Shown here piece by piece: positions 15,853 to 25,524 of a stretch of 64,000 bases of DNA. Below the pieces are notes generated by a model. That model searched no databases, was not told the origin of the DNA, and worked only from the letters and a program-made list of their open reading frames with translations. The position numbers and the translations under genes are program-made. Numbering within the stretch: position 1 is the stretch's first letter; every line of letters starts with the position of its first letter. Source of the DNA: Alphaproteobacteria bacterium (GTDB taxonomy: Bacteria; Pseudomonadota; Alphaproteobacteria; Rhizobiales; Xanthobacteraceae). The stretch is taken from contig JBBCGH010000001.1 in assembly GCA_037200445.1 (NCBI GenBank), forward strand, positions 2,480,001 through 2,544,000. The letters run 5' to 3'.

Positions 15853-16667
15853 TTCCGATCCTTCATGCGTGCCGCGATCAATCGCGCCACTAGTTCCTTC
15901 GCCGAAATCCCAATTTCGCCTCCGCACGCCCGAGCGCGCGCGTTGACGGCGGTGATGAAACCATCGTGGTAGGTCGATTGCCCGTCGCCGATGCGTGCGC
16001 TCCAGGCGCTGACGGTCGCGCCCGCGATGCCGCGCGCATCGAGCACCGGCAGGCGCGCGACGCCGGCATCGTCGATGCCGAAGTCCGCATCGTTGTAGAG
16101 CGCGGCGAACACCGGGATCTTGATCGCGGTCTCGGGCTTGCCGCCGAGCAGTGCGCCATGCGAGCCGGTGAGCACAATCTGACCTTCGTCCTGTGGCAGC
16201 ACGAGCCCCGCGGAGTCGATCGCATGCACCCGCACGTCGCCAGCCTCGGCATCGTTCAGCCTGAAGCGTCGCTCCTCGCTTTTGGGCGGAGCCGGGCAGG
16301 GCGGGAGCTTCTCTCGGTCGAGCAGCTCCAGCGCCTCGCGCGCGCCCATCCCCGGCGCCACGCCGAAGAACATCGCGCGCCGGTTTGCGAACGTGATCAC
16401 GCCGCGCCGTGCGCAATTCGCGCCGTCGCCGATCCGCGCCGAGCGGTGGCCGATTGCCGCAGCCGGTACGGCAAGCTTCTCCAGCCAGTCGAGCCCGCCG
16501 ACGCCCGCCTGCTCGCGTCCGACGCCCGCGTCGCACAGAATTACGGCTTTCACGCCTGCCTTGGCGGCCAGATACGCGGCGTAGACGCCGCCGTGCGAGG
16601 CGGCAATCGCCGCGCGGCCCCGTGCGTCGTCCGGAAAATGCGTGACGCTGTCGAGAATGAGTGGCAT
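15849..16667 (-). CDS. Conserved hypothetical protein, partner of the TPP enzyme
   Basis: The 272-residue cytoplasmic product starts MPLILDSVTHFPDDARGRA and contains AIAASHGGVYAAYLAAKAG and IGDGANCARRGVITFANRRA. I do not recognise a named family. Its stop overlaps the ATG of the TPP enzyme by four bases (ATGA), so the two are coupled and probably act in one pathway. The start is uncertain because the upstream GCCCTCACTGC is a poor ribosome-binding site. The longer frame upstream runs into the divergent E1 alpha gene. Confidence 0.72.
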   Translation of the reverse strand: MPLILDSVTHFPDDARGRAAIAASHGGVYAAYLAAKAGVKAVILCDAGVGREQAGVGGLDWLEKLAVPAAAIGHRSARIGDGANCARRGVITFANRRAMFFGVAPGMGAREALELLDREKLPPCPAPPKSEERRFRLNDAEAGDVRVHAIDSAGLVLPQDEGQIVLTGSHGALLGGKPETAIKIPVFAALYNDADFGIDDAGVARLPVLDARGIAGATVSAWSARIGDGQSTYHDGFITAVNARARACGGEIGISAKELVARLIAARMKDRK

Positions 16668-16751
16668 GCAGTGAGGGCGGCTTGCTGTTTCGTGCGGCGT
16701 GTTGAAACATGCCGGCTCCATCCTGCGCAAGCTTCTCTCACGAGACCCTGC

Positions 16752-17747
16752 ATGAGCGATCCTGGCGACAATCTCCGCCGCCTGACCGACCTCTATCGGA
16801 CCATGGCGCGGATCCGTGCCTTCGAGGAGACCGCGCTCGCGGCACACAAGGCGGGCGAAATCCCCGGGCCGCTGCATGTCTCGATCGGGCAGGAGGCGGT
16901 CGCGGCCGGCATCTGCCTCAATTTGCGCCGTGACGACCGTCTCACCTCCAACCACCGCGGCCACGGCCACGCCATCGCGAAGGGTGCTGATCCAAAGCGG
17001 ATGATGCTGGAGCTTTACGGCCGCGAGGGTGGCTACTGCCGCGGCAAGGGTGGCTCGATGCACATCGCGGACTTTTCCGTGGGCATGCTGGGCGCGAATG
17101 GCGTTGTGGCGGGCGGCATTCCGATTGCGGTCGGCGCCGCGCAGGGCCTGAAGATGCAAGGGTCGGATGCGATCGTCACCTGCATGTTCGGAGACGGCGC
17201 GGTCAATCGCGGGCCGTTTCTCGAAGGCCTCAACTGGGCGGTGCTGTTCAAGCTGCCCGTGCTGTTCGTGTGCGAGGACAACGGCGTCGCGGCGTTTACG
17301 CGCGCCGCAAGCGTCACCGCTGGGCCAGGGGTCACTGATCGCGCCAAGGCACTCGGCGTGGCGGCGATTACCATCGACGGCAACAGCGCGATGGCGGTGG
17401 ATGACGCGGCATCAACGGCAGCCGCTGCCGTGCGGCGCGGCGAGGGGCCGCGTCTTCTGCATGTGCGAACCTATCGCATCACCGGCCACACCTCGACCGA
17501 TGCCGCCGCATGGCGGCCGCAGGAGGAAGTCGAGGAGGCGCGTTCGCGCGATCCGATCGCGCGGCTCGGCGCCGTATTGGCGGAGCGCGGTGTAGCGCCA
17601 AGCGAGCTCGGCAAGATGATTGAGGACGCGCACGCCGAAATGGCGGAGGCGCGCAAAGGAGCGAGCGCGGCGGCTTGGCCGGAGCCAGGCGTGGCGTTCG
17701 AGGACGTTCAGGATACGGGGGCGGTTGCGTGGTCGAAGTCACACTGA
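16752..17747 (+). CDS. 2-oxoacid dehydrogenase E1 component, alpha subunit
   Basis: The 331-residue product carries the E1-alpha ThDP motif (MFGDGAVNRGPFLEGLNWAV ... CEDN near residues 145-175), plus HVSIGQEAVAAG and SNHRGHGHAIAKG typical of pyruvate/acetoin-type E1 alpha. It decarboxylates a 2-oxoacid, normally passing the acyl group to a lipoyl E2. The start ATG at 16752 has no strong ribosome-binding site. The E1 beta gene overlaps its 3' end by 19 bases. No E2 or E3 gene is present in this window. Confidence 0.9.
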   Translation: MSDPGDNLRRLTDLYRTMARIRAFEETALAAHKAGEIPGPLHVSIGQEAVAAGICLNLRRDDRLTSNHRGHGHAIAKGADPKRMMLELYGREGGYCRGKGGSMHIADFSVGMLGANGVVAGGIPIAVGAAQGLKMQGSDAIVTCMFGDGAVNRGPFLEGLNWAVLFKLPVLFVCEDNGVAAFTRAASVTAGPGVTDRAKALGVAAITIDGNSAMAVDDAASTAAAAVRRGEGPRLLHVRTYRITGHTSTDAAAWRPQEEVEEARSRDPIARLGAVLAERGVAPSELGKMIEDAHAEMAEARKGASAAAWPEPGVAFEDVQDTGAVAWSKSH

Positions 17748-18703
17748 TCGAGGCTTCGCGCCGCGCGGCGTTGCAGGAGATGCGCCGCGACGAGCGCGTG
17801 TGGGTGCTCGGCGAGGATGTCGCGCGCGGCGGCCTGTGGGGCCAGTACAAGGATTTCCTCGCCGAGTTCGGCGAGCAGCGCGTCGTCTCGACGCCGATCT
17901 CGGAGTCCACCATCATGGGCGCGGGGCTCGGCTCGGCGCTGGTCGGCCAGCGGCCGATCATCGAGATGCGCATCTTCGATTTCGTGATGTGCGCGATGGA
18001 CGAACTGGTGAATCAGATCGCCAAGATCCGCTACATGTTCGGCGGGCAGGCGAAGCCCGCGGTGGTGGTGCGCATGCCGCACGGCATGTGGCGCAATTCC
18101 GCCGCGCAGCATTCGCAAATGCTGGAAGCATGGTTCGCACATCTGCCGGGCGTCGTCGTCGTCACGCCCGCGACACCGGCCGACACGGCGGGACTTCTGG
18201 TGCAAGCGATACGTTCGGACGATCCGGTGCTGTTCTTCGATCCGAAGGATCTGTTCTGGGTGAACGGCGAGATCAGCGAGCCCATCGAGCCGATCCCGTT
18301 CGGGGTCGCCCGCAAGGTCGCCGAGGGCGACGCCGCGACCGTGGTGACGTGGTCGGCGGCGGTGCCGGTTGCGACAAAGGGCGCCGAGCTGCTCGCCACG
18401 CACGGCATCAAGGTCGATCTCTTCGACTTGCGCACGATCTGGCCGTGGGATGAAGGAGCGGTGATCGCATCGGTAAAGAAAACCGGCCGATTGCTCGTGG
18501 TGCACGAGGCGGTCGAGGTCGCGGGCTTCGGCGCGGAGATCGTCGCGCGTGTCGTTGACCAAATCGGACCGGCCAATCTCAAAGCCGCCAAGCGCCTCGC
18601 TGCGCCACGCATCCCGGTGCCGTTCGCGCCGCCGCTCGAAGCGCAGGTGCGGCTCTCGCCCGAAAAGATTGTGAACGCAGTCAAAGCCTTGATCGGCGCG
18701 TAG
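17729..18703 (+). CDS. 2-oxoacid dehydrogenase E1 component, beta subunit
   Basis: The 324-residue product matches transketolase-like E1 beta: VWVLGEDVARGGLWGQYKDF, TPISESTIMGAGLGSALVG, MPHGMWRNSAAQHSQ and a C-terminal transketolase domain with DLRTIWPWDEGAV. It forms the heterotetramer with the alpha subunit encoded just upstream. A GTG at 17729 inside the alpha gene is the likely start, because downstream Met codons would remove conserved residues. The TRAP transporter genes follow after a 135-bp gap on the same strand. Confidence 0.9.
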   Translation: MVEVTLIEASRRAALQEMRRDERVWVLGEDVARGGLWGQYKDFLAEFGEQRVVSTPISESTIMGAGLGSALVGQRPIIEMRIFDFVMCAMDELVNQIAKIRYMFGGQAKPAVVVRMPHGMWRNSAAQHSQMLEAWFAHLPGVVVVTPATPADTAGLLVQAIRSDDPVLFFDPKDLFWVNGEISEPIEPIPFGVARKVAEGDAATVVTWSAAVPVATKGAELLATHGIKVDLFDLRTIWPWDEGAVIASVKKTGRLLVVHEAVEVAGFGAEIVARVVDQIGPANLKAAKRLAAPRIPVPFAPPLEAQVRLSPEKIVNAVKALIGA

Positions 18704-18838
18704 TTTCGCGGCGAGCAGCTCTACTCAATTCGCAATGGACCAGCTTGCGGCGATTTGATAACCGGACGTGAACCGCAATGCGGTCTGGGCTCGCGGCCCG
18801 CACGGACGACCGCCGAACAACGATCACGGAGGAACGCA

Positions 18839-19855
18839 ATGACGCTGAGGACAACCCGCCGTTCGCTGCTGCTTGCCGGAACGGCCGCAAGTGCGACTGT
18901 TGCGATGCCGTGGATCGCGAAGGGCGCGCCCGAGTTCCAGCTCAAATACGCCAACAATTCACCGACCGCCCATCCGCTCAACGTGCGCGCCGTCGAGGCG
19001 ATGGAGCGCATCAAGCAGGAGACCAACGGGCGCGTCGAAATCCAGATTTTCCCGAACAACCAGCTTGGCTCCGACACCGACATGCTGAGCCAGCTGCGTT
19101 CCGGCGCGATCGAGTTCTTCACGCTGTCCGGGCTGATCCTTTCGACCTTGGTGCCGGTCGCCTCGATCAATGGCGTCGGCTTCATCTGGGAGAGCTACGA
19201 CAAGGTATGGCCCGCGATGGACGGCGGCCTCGGTGCGCACATTCGCACGCAGATCACCAAGGCCGGACTGCACGCAATGGAACGCCAGTGGGACAACGGC
19301 TATCGGCAGATGACCTCCTCGACGCGGCCGATCAAGGGACCCGACGACCTGAAGGGCTTCAAGATCCGCGTCCCGCCGAGCCCGCTGTGGACCTCGATGT
19401 TCAAGGCCTTCGACGCCGCGCCGATGTCGATCAATTTTTCCGAAGTCTATTCGGCGCTGCAGACCAAGGTGGCCGAGGGGCAGGAGAACCCGCTTTCGAT
19501 CATCTACTTTGCCAAGCTGTTCGAGGTGCAGAAGTATCTCTCCGAGACCAATCACATGTGGGACGGCTTCTGGTTCCTGGCGAACGGCAAGGCCTGGAAC
19601 GCGCTGCCGGCGGACGTGCGCGACGTGATCGCGAAGAACCTCGACAAGTCCGCGCTCGACCAGCGCGCCGACATCTTCAAGCAGAACGAGACCTTCAAGG
19701 CGGACCTGACCTCCAAGGGCATGGAGTTCATCAAGGTCGAGCCCAAGCCGTTCCGCGACAAGCTTCAGGCGGCCGGCTTCTACAAGGAGTGGAAGGGCAA
19801 GTACGGCGACGAGGCCTGGTCGGTGCTGGAGAAGTTCACCGGCCCGATCGCCTAA
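18839..19855 (+). CDS. TRAP transporter substrate-binding protein (DctP family)
   Basis: The 338-residue product starts with a twin-arginine-like signal (LRTTRRSLLLAGTAASATVA). It has the DctP pattern (QLKYANNSPTAHPLNVRAVE; RVEIQIFPNNQLGSDTDMLS; a later KIRVPPSPLW carrying the Arg that usually binds the substrate carboxylate). It captures a carboxylic acid, possibly a 2-oxoacid, in the periplasm for the membrane subunits encoded 16 bp downstream. The start follows GGAGGAACGC. Association with the E1 genes suggests the imported acid is their substrate; this is inference. Confidence 0.9.
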   Translation: MTLRTTRRSLLLAGTAASATVAMPWIAKGAPEFQLKYANNSPTAHPLNVRAVEAMERIKQETNGRVEIQIFPNNQLGSDTDMLSQLRSGAIEFFTLSGLILSTLVPVASINGVGFIWESYDKVWPAMDGGLGAHIRTQITKAGLHAMERQWDNGYRQMTSSTRPIKGPDDLKGFKIRVPPSPLWTSMFKAFDAAPMSINFSEVYSALQTKVAEGQENPLSIIYFAKLFEVQKYLSETNHMWDGFWFLANGKAWNALPADVRDVIAKNLDKSALDQRADIFKQNETFKADLTSKGMEFIKVEPKPFRDKLQAAGFYKEWKGKYGDEAWSVLEKFTGPIA

Positions 19856-19871
19856 GGTTCGTTCATCCGAC

Positions 19872-21740
19872 ATGGAGATCGCGCAAACAGGGGAAGCGCT
19901 GCCGGCTTCCCCATTTGCCGTGACCGCGGCGCGGCTCGAGAGCTGGCTTGGCCGCATCGTCGAAGTGCCGGTCGCGCTGCTCACCGCCGTCGAAGTGCTG
20001 ATCCTGTTTGCCGGCGTTGTGTCGCGTTATGTCTTCCACCGGCCGTTCACATGGTCGGATGAACTCGCCTCGATCCTGTTTCTCTGGCTCGCGATGCTGG
20101 GCGCGGTAGTGGCGTTCCGCCGCAGCGAGCACATGCGCATGTCCACGCTGGTCGCGCGCGCATCGCCGCGCTGGCGCGCGTTCTTCGAAGCATTCGCAAC
20201 CGCCGTTGCGGTCGCATTCCTGCTGCTGATCCTGCACCCCTCGATCGAATATGCGGCGGACGAGGCTGCGATCGTGACGCCGGCGATGGAGATACCAAAC
20301 ATCTGGCGCGCGGCGGCGCTCCCGGTCGGCTGTGCGCTGATGCTGGTGTTTGCCTTGCTGCGGCTCGTACGCGTAGGGGGGCTCGGGCAGATCGCGCTCG
20401 CGCTTCTCGTCATCGCGGCGGTCGGCGCCGGGCTCTGGTTCCTGAAGCCCGCATTTGCCGCGATGGGCAATTACAAGCTTATTGTCTTCTTCGTGCTGCT
20501 GGTCGGGGCTGGCGTGCTGGCGGGCGCGCCGATCGCGTTCGTATTCGCACTTGCGACGTTTGCATTCCTCGCCATCAACACCCGCACGCCGCTCACCGTC
20601 GTGGTGAGCCGCATGGACGAGGGGATGAGCCACATCATCCTGCTCTCGGTGCCGCTGTTCGTGTTCCTCGGCCTGCTGATCGAGGCGACCGGGATGGCGC
20701 GCGCGATGGTGGATTTTCTCGCGAGCCTGCTCGGGCACGTGCGTGGCGGGCTTTCCTATGTGCTGCTCGGCGCGATGTATCTGGTCTCCGGCATTTCGGG
20801 CTCGAAGGCTGCCGACATGGCGGCGGTCGCGCCGGTGCTGTTCCCCGAGATGAAGCGGCGCGGCGCTAAGCCCGGCGATCTCGTTGCGCTGCTCTCATCG
20901 TCGGGCGCGATGTCCGAGACCATCCCGCCGAGCCTCGTGCTCATCACCATCGGCTCGGTGACCGGCGTATCGATTGCGGCGCTGTTCAACGGTGGCCTCT
21001 TGCCCGCGCTGGTGCTCGCGCTCTCGCTGTGCGTGATCGTGTGGTGGCGCTATCGCGATGACGATCTCACGGGTGTGCGCCGCGCCACCTGGGGCGAAGC
21101 CGGGCGCACGTTCATCGTCGCGCTGCCCGGGCTTGCGCTGCCGTTCCTGATCCGCGCCGCGGTGGTCGAGGGCGTCGCGACCGCGACCGAAGTGTCCACC
21201 ATCGGCATTTTCTATACGATTGTGGTGTGTCTCATTTTCAACCGCAGCTTCCCGATGCACCGGCTCATGCCGATGCTGATCGACACGGCATCGCTGTGTG
21301 GCGCGATCCTGCTCATCATCGGCGCCGCGACCGCGATGGCCTGGGCGCTGACTCAATCCGGCTTCTCGCGCGACCTTGCCGCGGCCATGACCGGGCTGCC
21401 GGGCGGCAAGTTCTCCTTCATGATCGTGTCGATCATCGCGTTCGTCGTGCTCGGCTCGGTGCTCGAGGGGATTCCGGCGATCGTGCTGTTCGGGCCGCTG
21501 TTGTTTCCGATCGCGCGCCAGGTCGGAATTCACGAAGTGCACTACTCGATGGTCGTGATCCTCGCGATGGGCATCGGGCTGTTCGCGCCGCCGTTCGGCG
21601 TCGGTTACTACGCGGCGTGCGCGATCGGGCGAGTCGACCCGGATGAGGGCATGCGGCCGATCTGGCCGTACCTTTTCGCGTTGTTGATCGGACTCTTGGT
21701 TGTCGCGGCGGTTCCGTGGATCTCGATCGGATTTCTGTGA
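19872..21740 (+). CDS. TRAP transporter fused permease (DctQ-DctM)
   Basis: The 622-residue membrane protein fuses the small and large TRAP subunits. The first ~170 residues are DctQ-like (LIFAGVVSRYVFHRPFTWSD, FLWLAMLGAVVAFRRSEHMR). The rest is a DctM with about twelve membrane segments (SVPLFVFLGLLIEATGMARA; YLVSGISGSKAADMAAVAPV). It imports the acid bound by the DctP protein using an ion gradient. Fused QM permeases are known in Alphaproteobacteria. A hairpin terminator lies about 160 bp downstream. Confidence 0.92.
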   Translation: MEIAQTGEALPASPFAVTAARLESWLGRIVEVPVALLTAVEVLILFAGVVSRYVFHRPFTWSDELASILFLWLAMLGAVVAFRRSEHMRMSTLVARASPRWRAFFEAFATAVAVAFLLLILHPSIEYAADEAAIVTPAMEIPNIWRAAALPVGCALMLVFALLRLVRVGGLGQIALALLVIAAVGAGLWFLKPAFAAMGNYKLIVFFVLLVGAGVLAGAPIAFVFALATFAFLAINTRTPLTVVVSRMDEGMSHIILLSVPLFVFLGLLIEATGMARAMVDFLASLLGHVRGGLSYVLLGAMYLVSGISGSKAADMAAVAPVLFPEMKRRGAKPGDLVALLSSSGAMSETIPPSLVLITIGSVTGVSIAALFNGGLLPALVLALSLCVIVWWRYRDDDLTGVRRATWGEAGRTFIVALPGLALPFLIRAAVVEGVATATEVSTIGIFYTIVVCLIFNRSFPMHRLMPMLIDTASLCGAILLIIGAATAMAWALTQSGFSRDLAAAMTGLPGGKFSFMIVSIIAFVVLGSVLEGIPAIVLFGPLLFPIARQVGIHEVHYSMVVILAMGIGLFAPPFGVGYYAACAIGRVDPDEGMRPIWPYLFALLIGLLVVAAVPWISIGFL

Positions 21741-21899
21741 AGCATCTGCGGGTTCCATTGAGAAGCATCGACCAAAGTCTGATGCGAGTTAACGACATTA
21801 AACATTCGTAACTTGCGCGACGCGGCGCCGCATGGCGCAATGCATGTGCATCCTGTGGCGCGCAATCGTCGCCCCCGCGTGTTCATGGGACGCAAGATT

Positions 21900-21936
21900 G
21901 CGGGATCGTATTTCGGTACGGTCCCGCTTTTATTTT
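21900..21936 (+). terminator. Rho-independent terminator downstream of the TRAP operon
   Basis: GCGGGATCGTA and TACGGTCCCGC form an 11-bp stem with one G-U pair around TTTCGG, followed by TTTTATTTT. The T-rich tail is on the plus strand, so it ends transcripts from the E1/TRAP operon or from a short transcript in the preceding AT-rich gap. The convergent gene's stop codon lies in the tail. Confidence 0.75.
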
Positions 21937-22769
21937 GGGCTGCGCGATTCCGGCGGCGCGACATCGACACCAACGAGTCCCGCGCGCGCAATCGATTCGG
22001 CGATGAATCCCGAGGCGCGCGTTTCGTCGATGAAGCGGTTGATGATCGCGAGGCGCGCGGTTTCTCCCTTCGGCACGATCACCGCCTGCTCCACGCCGTA
22101 GAAATTATCCGGCACCAGCCGCAGGCCTGATGTTTTCTTTGCGGCTTCGTGCAGCCGCATGCGGTTGCCCGCGTAGGCGTCGAGCTCCCCGCCGAGCAGA
22201 GCCTTCACCACCGCATCGCCCGCACCGCCCTCGTTGCGCACCAGCGTCGCCGCCTTGAGCGTGCGCGTGAGGAAATAGTCGCCGGCATCGCGCGTACCCA
22301 CCCCGACGCGCACGCCCGCGCGATCGACGTCCGCGACGGATACGATCGGCGATTTCTCCGGTACGAGATAAGTGTTCTGCGCCAGCGAATAATTCTGCGA
22401 GAAGTCGACTTGCTCGGCGCGAATGGGATCGAACGCCACAAAGCCGATGTCCGCCGCGCCGTTCTTCACGGCATCGATCACGCCGTCGACGCCGCGCACG
22501 CCCGTCACCGTGACCGGTACGCCGGCGCCCTTGCCGAGCTCGCGCGCAATGTCGGCGGCCGGACCACGCACCTCTTTGGTCGCAGGGTCGATAGACGCCT
22601 GGACGGGATTGGCCGCAATGTAGACGGCGCGCAGCGCGCCGGTCGGGGCAAGAGTCTGAGCCGGATCATCGGCATGCGCTGGGGGCCCGCCCAAAGAGAC
22701 AAGAAGCAGCAGCCAGGCCAGGTTCCGGGGCCGGAACTTTCCGGTTCGGCCGATGTTGTCGCACATCAT
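21930..22769 (-). CDS. Extracellular solute-binding protein family 3 (transporter substrate-binding protein)
   Basis: The product (279 residues from 22769) has an N-terminal export signal (LAWLLLLVSLGGPPAHA). Its SBP_bac_3 domain contains GALRAVYIAANPVQASIDP, VDGVIDAVKNGAADIGFVAF and VRVGVGTRDAGDYFLTRTL. It binds an amino acid or similar polar solute in the periplasm. No ABC permease or ATPase gene is adjacent, so it is an orphan. The start is ambiguous: an ATG at 22787 preceded by AGGAG is possible but would overlap the divergent small membrane gene. Confidence 0.82.
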   Translation of the reverse strand: MMCDNIGRTGKFRPRNLAWLLLLVSLGGPPAHADDPAQTLAPTGALRAVYIAANPVQASIDPATKEVRGPAADIARELGKGAGVPVTVTGVRGVDGVIDAVKNGAADIGFVAFDPIRAEQVDFSQNYSLAQNTYLVPEKSPIVSVADVDRAGVRVGVGTRDAGDYFLTRTLKAATLVRNEGGAGDAVVKALLGGELDAYAGNRMRLHEAAKKTSGLRLVPDNFYGVEQAVIVPKGETARLAIINRFIDETRASGFIAESIARAGLVGVDVAPPESRSPK

Positions 22770-22785
22770 CCCTGAGGGCACGGCC

Positions 22786-22953
22786 ATGACGGCATCGCTC
22801 CTGATCAGCGTCCTCGTTACGTTTCTGGTCGTTATTCTCATTCTCTACCTGATCAACCTGCTGCCGATCGATGGGCGCGCAAAGCAGATCGTGCGCATCA
22901 TTGTGATCATCATCGGCGTGCTGTCGCTGTTGAAGTATATCGCGGTGTTCTGA
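22786..22953 (+). CDS. Small membrane protein (55 aa), Thivi_2564-like
   Basis: The product has two hydrophobic segments (LLISVLVTFLVVILILYLIN and IVRIIVIIIGVLSLLKYI) joined by LLPIDGRAKQ. That matches the short Thivi_2564-type membrane protein family found in many proteobacteria, of unknown function. The ATG at 22786 follows TGAGGGCACGGCC. It is followed by the proline-rich gene after two bases. Confidence 0.78.
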   Translation: MTASLLISVLVTFLVVILILYLINLLPIDGRAKQIVRIIVIIIGVLSLLKYIAVF

Positions 22954-22955
22954 GC

Positions 22956-23156
22956 ATGGCGCCGCCCCCGAACGAACCGGTGCCGACGATTCCTCCTGCC
23001 GAAGAGCCGCTGCGCGATCCGGTGTCGCCGCCGATGCAGGACCCGCCGGCGGCGCCCTACCGCGATCCGGTCGCTCCACCCGCGCCCGGCCCGGGTGAAT
23101 CGCCCGTGCGCGACCCGCAGCCGCCGCCCTATCAGGACCCGCCGCAGCGGGCGTAA
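22956..23156 (+). CDS. Proline-rich short repeat protein (66 aa)
   Basis: The product is about one third proline and built from repeats of the form RDP-x-x-PP (LRDPVSPP, YRDPVAPP, VRDPQPPP, YQDPPQ). It has no signal peptide of its own. It starts two bases after the small membrane protein gene, so the two are probably translated together. The function is unknown; it may be a disordered cytoplasmic linker or binding partner. Confidence 0.6.
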   Translation: MAPPPNEPVPTIPPAEEPLRDPVSPPMQDPPAAPYRDPVAPPAPGPGESPVRDPQPPPYQDPPQRA

Positions 23157-23159
23157 GGG

Positions 23160-25487
23160 TTAGAGCGCGACCTTCCGCAAGCGCAGCGCATTGGCCACGA
23201 CGCTCACCGACGAGGCCGCCATCGCGGCTGCTCCGACGATCGGAGAGAGCAGGATGCCGAGCACCGGATAGAGCACGCCGGCCGCGATCGGCACGCCCGC
23301 GGCATTGTAGATGAAGGCGAGGAAGAGGTTTTGCCGGATGTTGCTCATCACCTGCTGCGAGAGTTTTTGCGCGCGCACGATGCCGGTCAGGTCGCCTTTG
23401 AGCAGCGTGATGCCGGCGCTTTCGATCGCCACATCCGTGCCGGTCCCCATCGCGATGCCGACATCGGCGGCCGCAAGCGCTGGCGCATCGTTGACGCCAT
23501 CGCCCGCCATCGCGACCCTGCGGCCTTCGCGCCGCAGCCGCTCGATGACCGCGCTCTTTTGATCGGGGAGCACTTCGGCTTCGATTTCGGTGATGCCGAG
23601 CCGGCGCGCGATTGCCTGCGCGGTGGTGCGGTTGTCGCCCGTGAGCATCACGATACGGACGCCGGCATCGCGCAGCGAGTCAAGCGCTGTCTGCGTTGTC
23701 GGCTTGACCGGATCGGCAATCGCGATGACGCCCGCGGCCTTTCCGTCGATCGCGACAAAGATCGCGGTCGCGCCGTCGTGGCGCAATTCCTCGGCCTGAC
23801 CGTTCAGGCCGGCGGTCGCGACCCTCAGCTCGGCGAAGAAGCCGGCGCTGCCGAGTGCGACCCGCTTGCCCTCGACCATGCCGAGGGCGCCCTTGCCGGT
23901 CGGCGCCTCGAAATCCGTCACCGGCGTGAGCGCGAGATTGCGTTGCCGCGCGCCCGAGACGATGGCGGCGGCGAGCGGGTGTTCGCTCGCCTGCTCGACG
24001 CTCGCGGCATGGCGCAGCACGGTCGCCTCGTCGAAGCCGAGCGCCAGGATGATCGCGGTGACCTTCGGTTTGCCTTCGGTGAGCGTGCCGGTCTTGTCGA
24101 TCACCAGCGTGTCGATCGCTTCCATCCGCTCGAGCGCTTCGGCATTTCGGATCAGCACGCCGGCTCTAGCGCCGCGCCCGACGCCGACCATGATGGACAT
24201 CGGCGTGGCGAGCCCGAGTGCGCAGGGGCAGGCGATGATCAGCACCGTCACCGCCGCGACTGTTGCGTAAGCAAAGCGTGGCTCCGGCCCCAAGGTCGCC
24301 CAGGCCGCAAACGCCAGCACGGCGACCGCGATCACCGCGGGCACAAACCAGGCCGCCACCCGATCGGCGAGGCGCTGGATCGGCGCGCGTGAGCGCTGCG
24401 CCGCCGCCACCATCTGCACGATCTGCGCCAGCATGGTGTCGCGGCCGACCTTTTCGGCGCGCATCAGGAACGAGCCGGTCGTGTTGAGCGTCCCGGCGAT
24501 CGCCTTCGCGCCGGCGTCCTTGCCGACCGGCATCGACTCGCCCGTCACCAGCGACTCGTCCACCGACGAACGTCCTTCGACGACGACACCATCGACCGGA
24601 ACCTTGTCGCCTGGGCGGACGCGCAAGACGTCGCCGACCGCGACCTCATCGAGGGGGATTTCCTGTTCATTGCCCTCGCGAACACGCCGTGCGGTCTTGG
24701 GCGCGAGGTCGATCAGGGCGCGGATCGCGCCCGAGGTCTGCTCGCGGGCGCGCAGCTCCAGCATCTGGCCGAGCAGGACGAGCACGGTGATGACCGCAGC
24801 GGCCTCGAAGTAGGTCGCAACCGCACCCGAATGATCGCGGAATGCCGCGGGGAAAACGCCGGGCACGACCGTCGCGACGGTGCTGTAGAGATACGCGATG
24901 CCGGTGCCCATCGCGATCAGCGTGAACATGTTGAGATTGCGCGTGACGACAGATTGCCATCCGCGCACGAAGAACGGCCAGCCCGCCCACAGCACCACCG
25001 GCGTCGCACACGCGAACTGGATCCAGTTCGAAAGCCGTGGGTCGACGAAGCCGTGGCCGCCCAGAACGTGCGCGCCCATCTCGATCGCGAACACCGGCAG
25101 CGTCAGGACGAGGCCGGTCCAGAAGCGCCGGCTCATGTCGGCGAGTTCGGGATTGGGACCGGCATCGCCGCTGGCGAGCTCGGGCTCGAGCGCCATGCCG
25201 CAGATCGGGCACGAGCCGGGGCCGGCCTGCCGGATCTCCGGGTGCATCGGGCAGGTATAGATCGCGCCTGCGGACGCGGGTTCGGCGTCGCGCGTCTCCT
25301 TTTCGAGATATTCAACCGGGTCGGCGGCGAATTTCGTGCGGCAACCGGCCGAGCAAAAATAATAGGTGTCGGCGCCATGCTGATGGCGATGCTGCGTTGC
25401 GCGCGGATCGACCGTCATGCCGCAGACCGGATCGATGGCCCGCCCGGCCTCCGCGTGATCGTGATTGTGCTGCGCCGTCTCGGCCAT
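23160..25487 (-). CDS. copA: Copper-translocating P-type ATPase (CopA/CopB-like) with YHS domain
   Basis: The 775-residue product begins with a His-rich stretch and a YHS domain ([10 protein letters not shown], residues 19-28), then a heavy-metal-binding motif ([13 protein letters not shown] ... [10 protein letters not shown], 77-102). The P1B ATPase has the CPC metal site [12 protein letters not shown], phosphorylation site [13 protein letters not shown] and the hinge [20 protein letters not shown]. It pumps Cu(I), or Ag(I), out of the cytoplasm. It is divergent from csoR across a 46-bp gap that holds a palindromic operator. Start MAETAQHNH is chosen because upstream frame overlaps the regulator gene. 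Confidence 0.94.
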   Translation of the reverse strand: MAETAQHNHDHAEAGRAIDPVCGMTVDPRATQHRHQHGADTYYFCSAGCRTKFAADPVEYLEKETRDAEPASAGAIYTCPMHPEIRQAGPGSCPICGMALEPELASGDAGPNPELADMSRRFWTGLVLTLPVFAIEMGAHVLGGHGFVDPRLSNWIQFACATPVVLWAGWPFFVRGWQSVVTRNLNMFTLIAMGTGIAYLYSTVATVVPGVFPAAFRDHSGAVATYFEAAAVITVLVLLGQMLELRAREQTSGAIRALIDLAPKTARRVREGNEQEIPLDEVAVGDVLRVRPGDKVPVDGVVVEGRSSVDESLVTGESMPVGKDAGAKAIAGTLNTTGSFLMRAEKVGRDTMLAQIVQMVAAAQRSRAPIQRLADRVAAWFVPAVIAVAVLAFAAWATLGPEPRFAYATVAAVTVLIIACPCALGLATPMSIMVGVGRGARAGVLIRNAEALERMEAIDTLVIDKTGTLTEGKPKVTAIILALGFDEATVLRHAASVEQASEHPLAAAIVSGARQRNLALTPVTDFEAPTGKGALGMVEGKRVALGSAGFFAELRVATAGLNGQAEELRHDGATAIFVAIDGKAAGVIAIADPVKPTTQTALDSLRDAGVRIVMLTGDNRTTAQAIARRLGITEIEAEVLPDQKSAVIERLRREGRRVAMAGDGVNDAPALAAADVGIAMGTGTDVAIESAGITLLKGDLTGIVRAQKLSQQVMSNIRQNLFLAFIYNAAGVPIAAGVLYPVLGILLSPIVGAAAMAASSVSVVANALRLRKVAL

Positions 25488-25507
25488 CGCCCATCCGCTT
25501 GAAGAAG

Positions 25508-25524
25508 ATACCCCTCGGGGGTAT
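25508..25524. promoter_or_regulatory. CsoR-type operator in the copA/csoR divergent promoter
   Basis: ATACCCCTCGGGGGTAT is a perfect inverted repeat with 7-bp arms (ATACCCC / GGGGTAT) and a 3-bp centre. G/C-tract palindromes flanked by TA are the known form of CsoR operators. It lies between the two divergent starts, so one bound repressor could control both. Confidence 0.85.
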
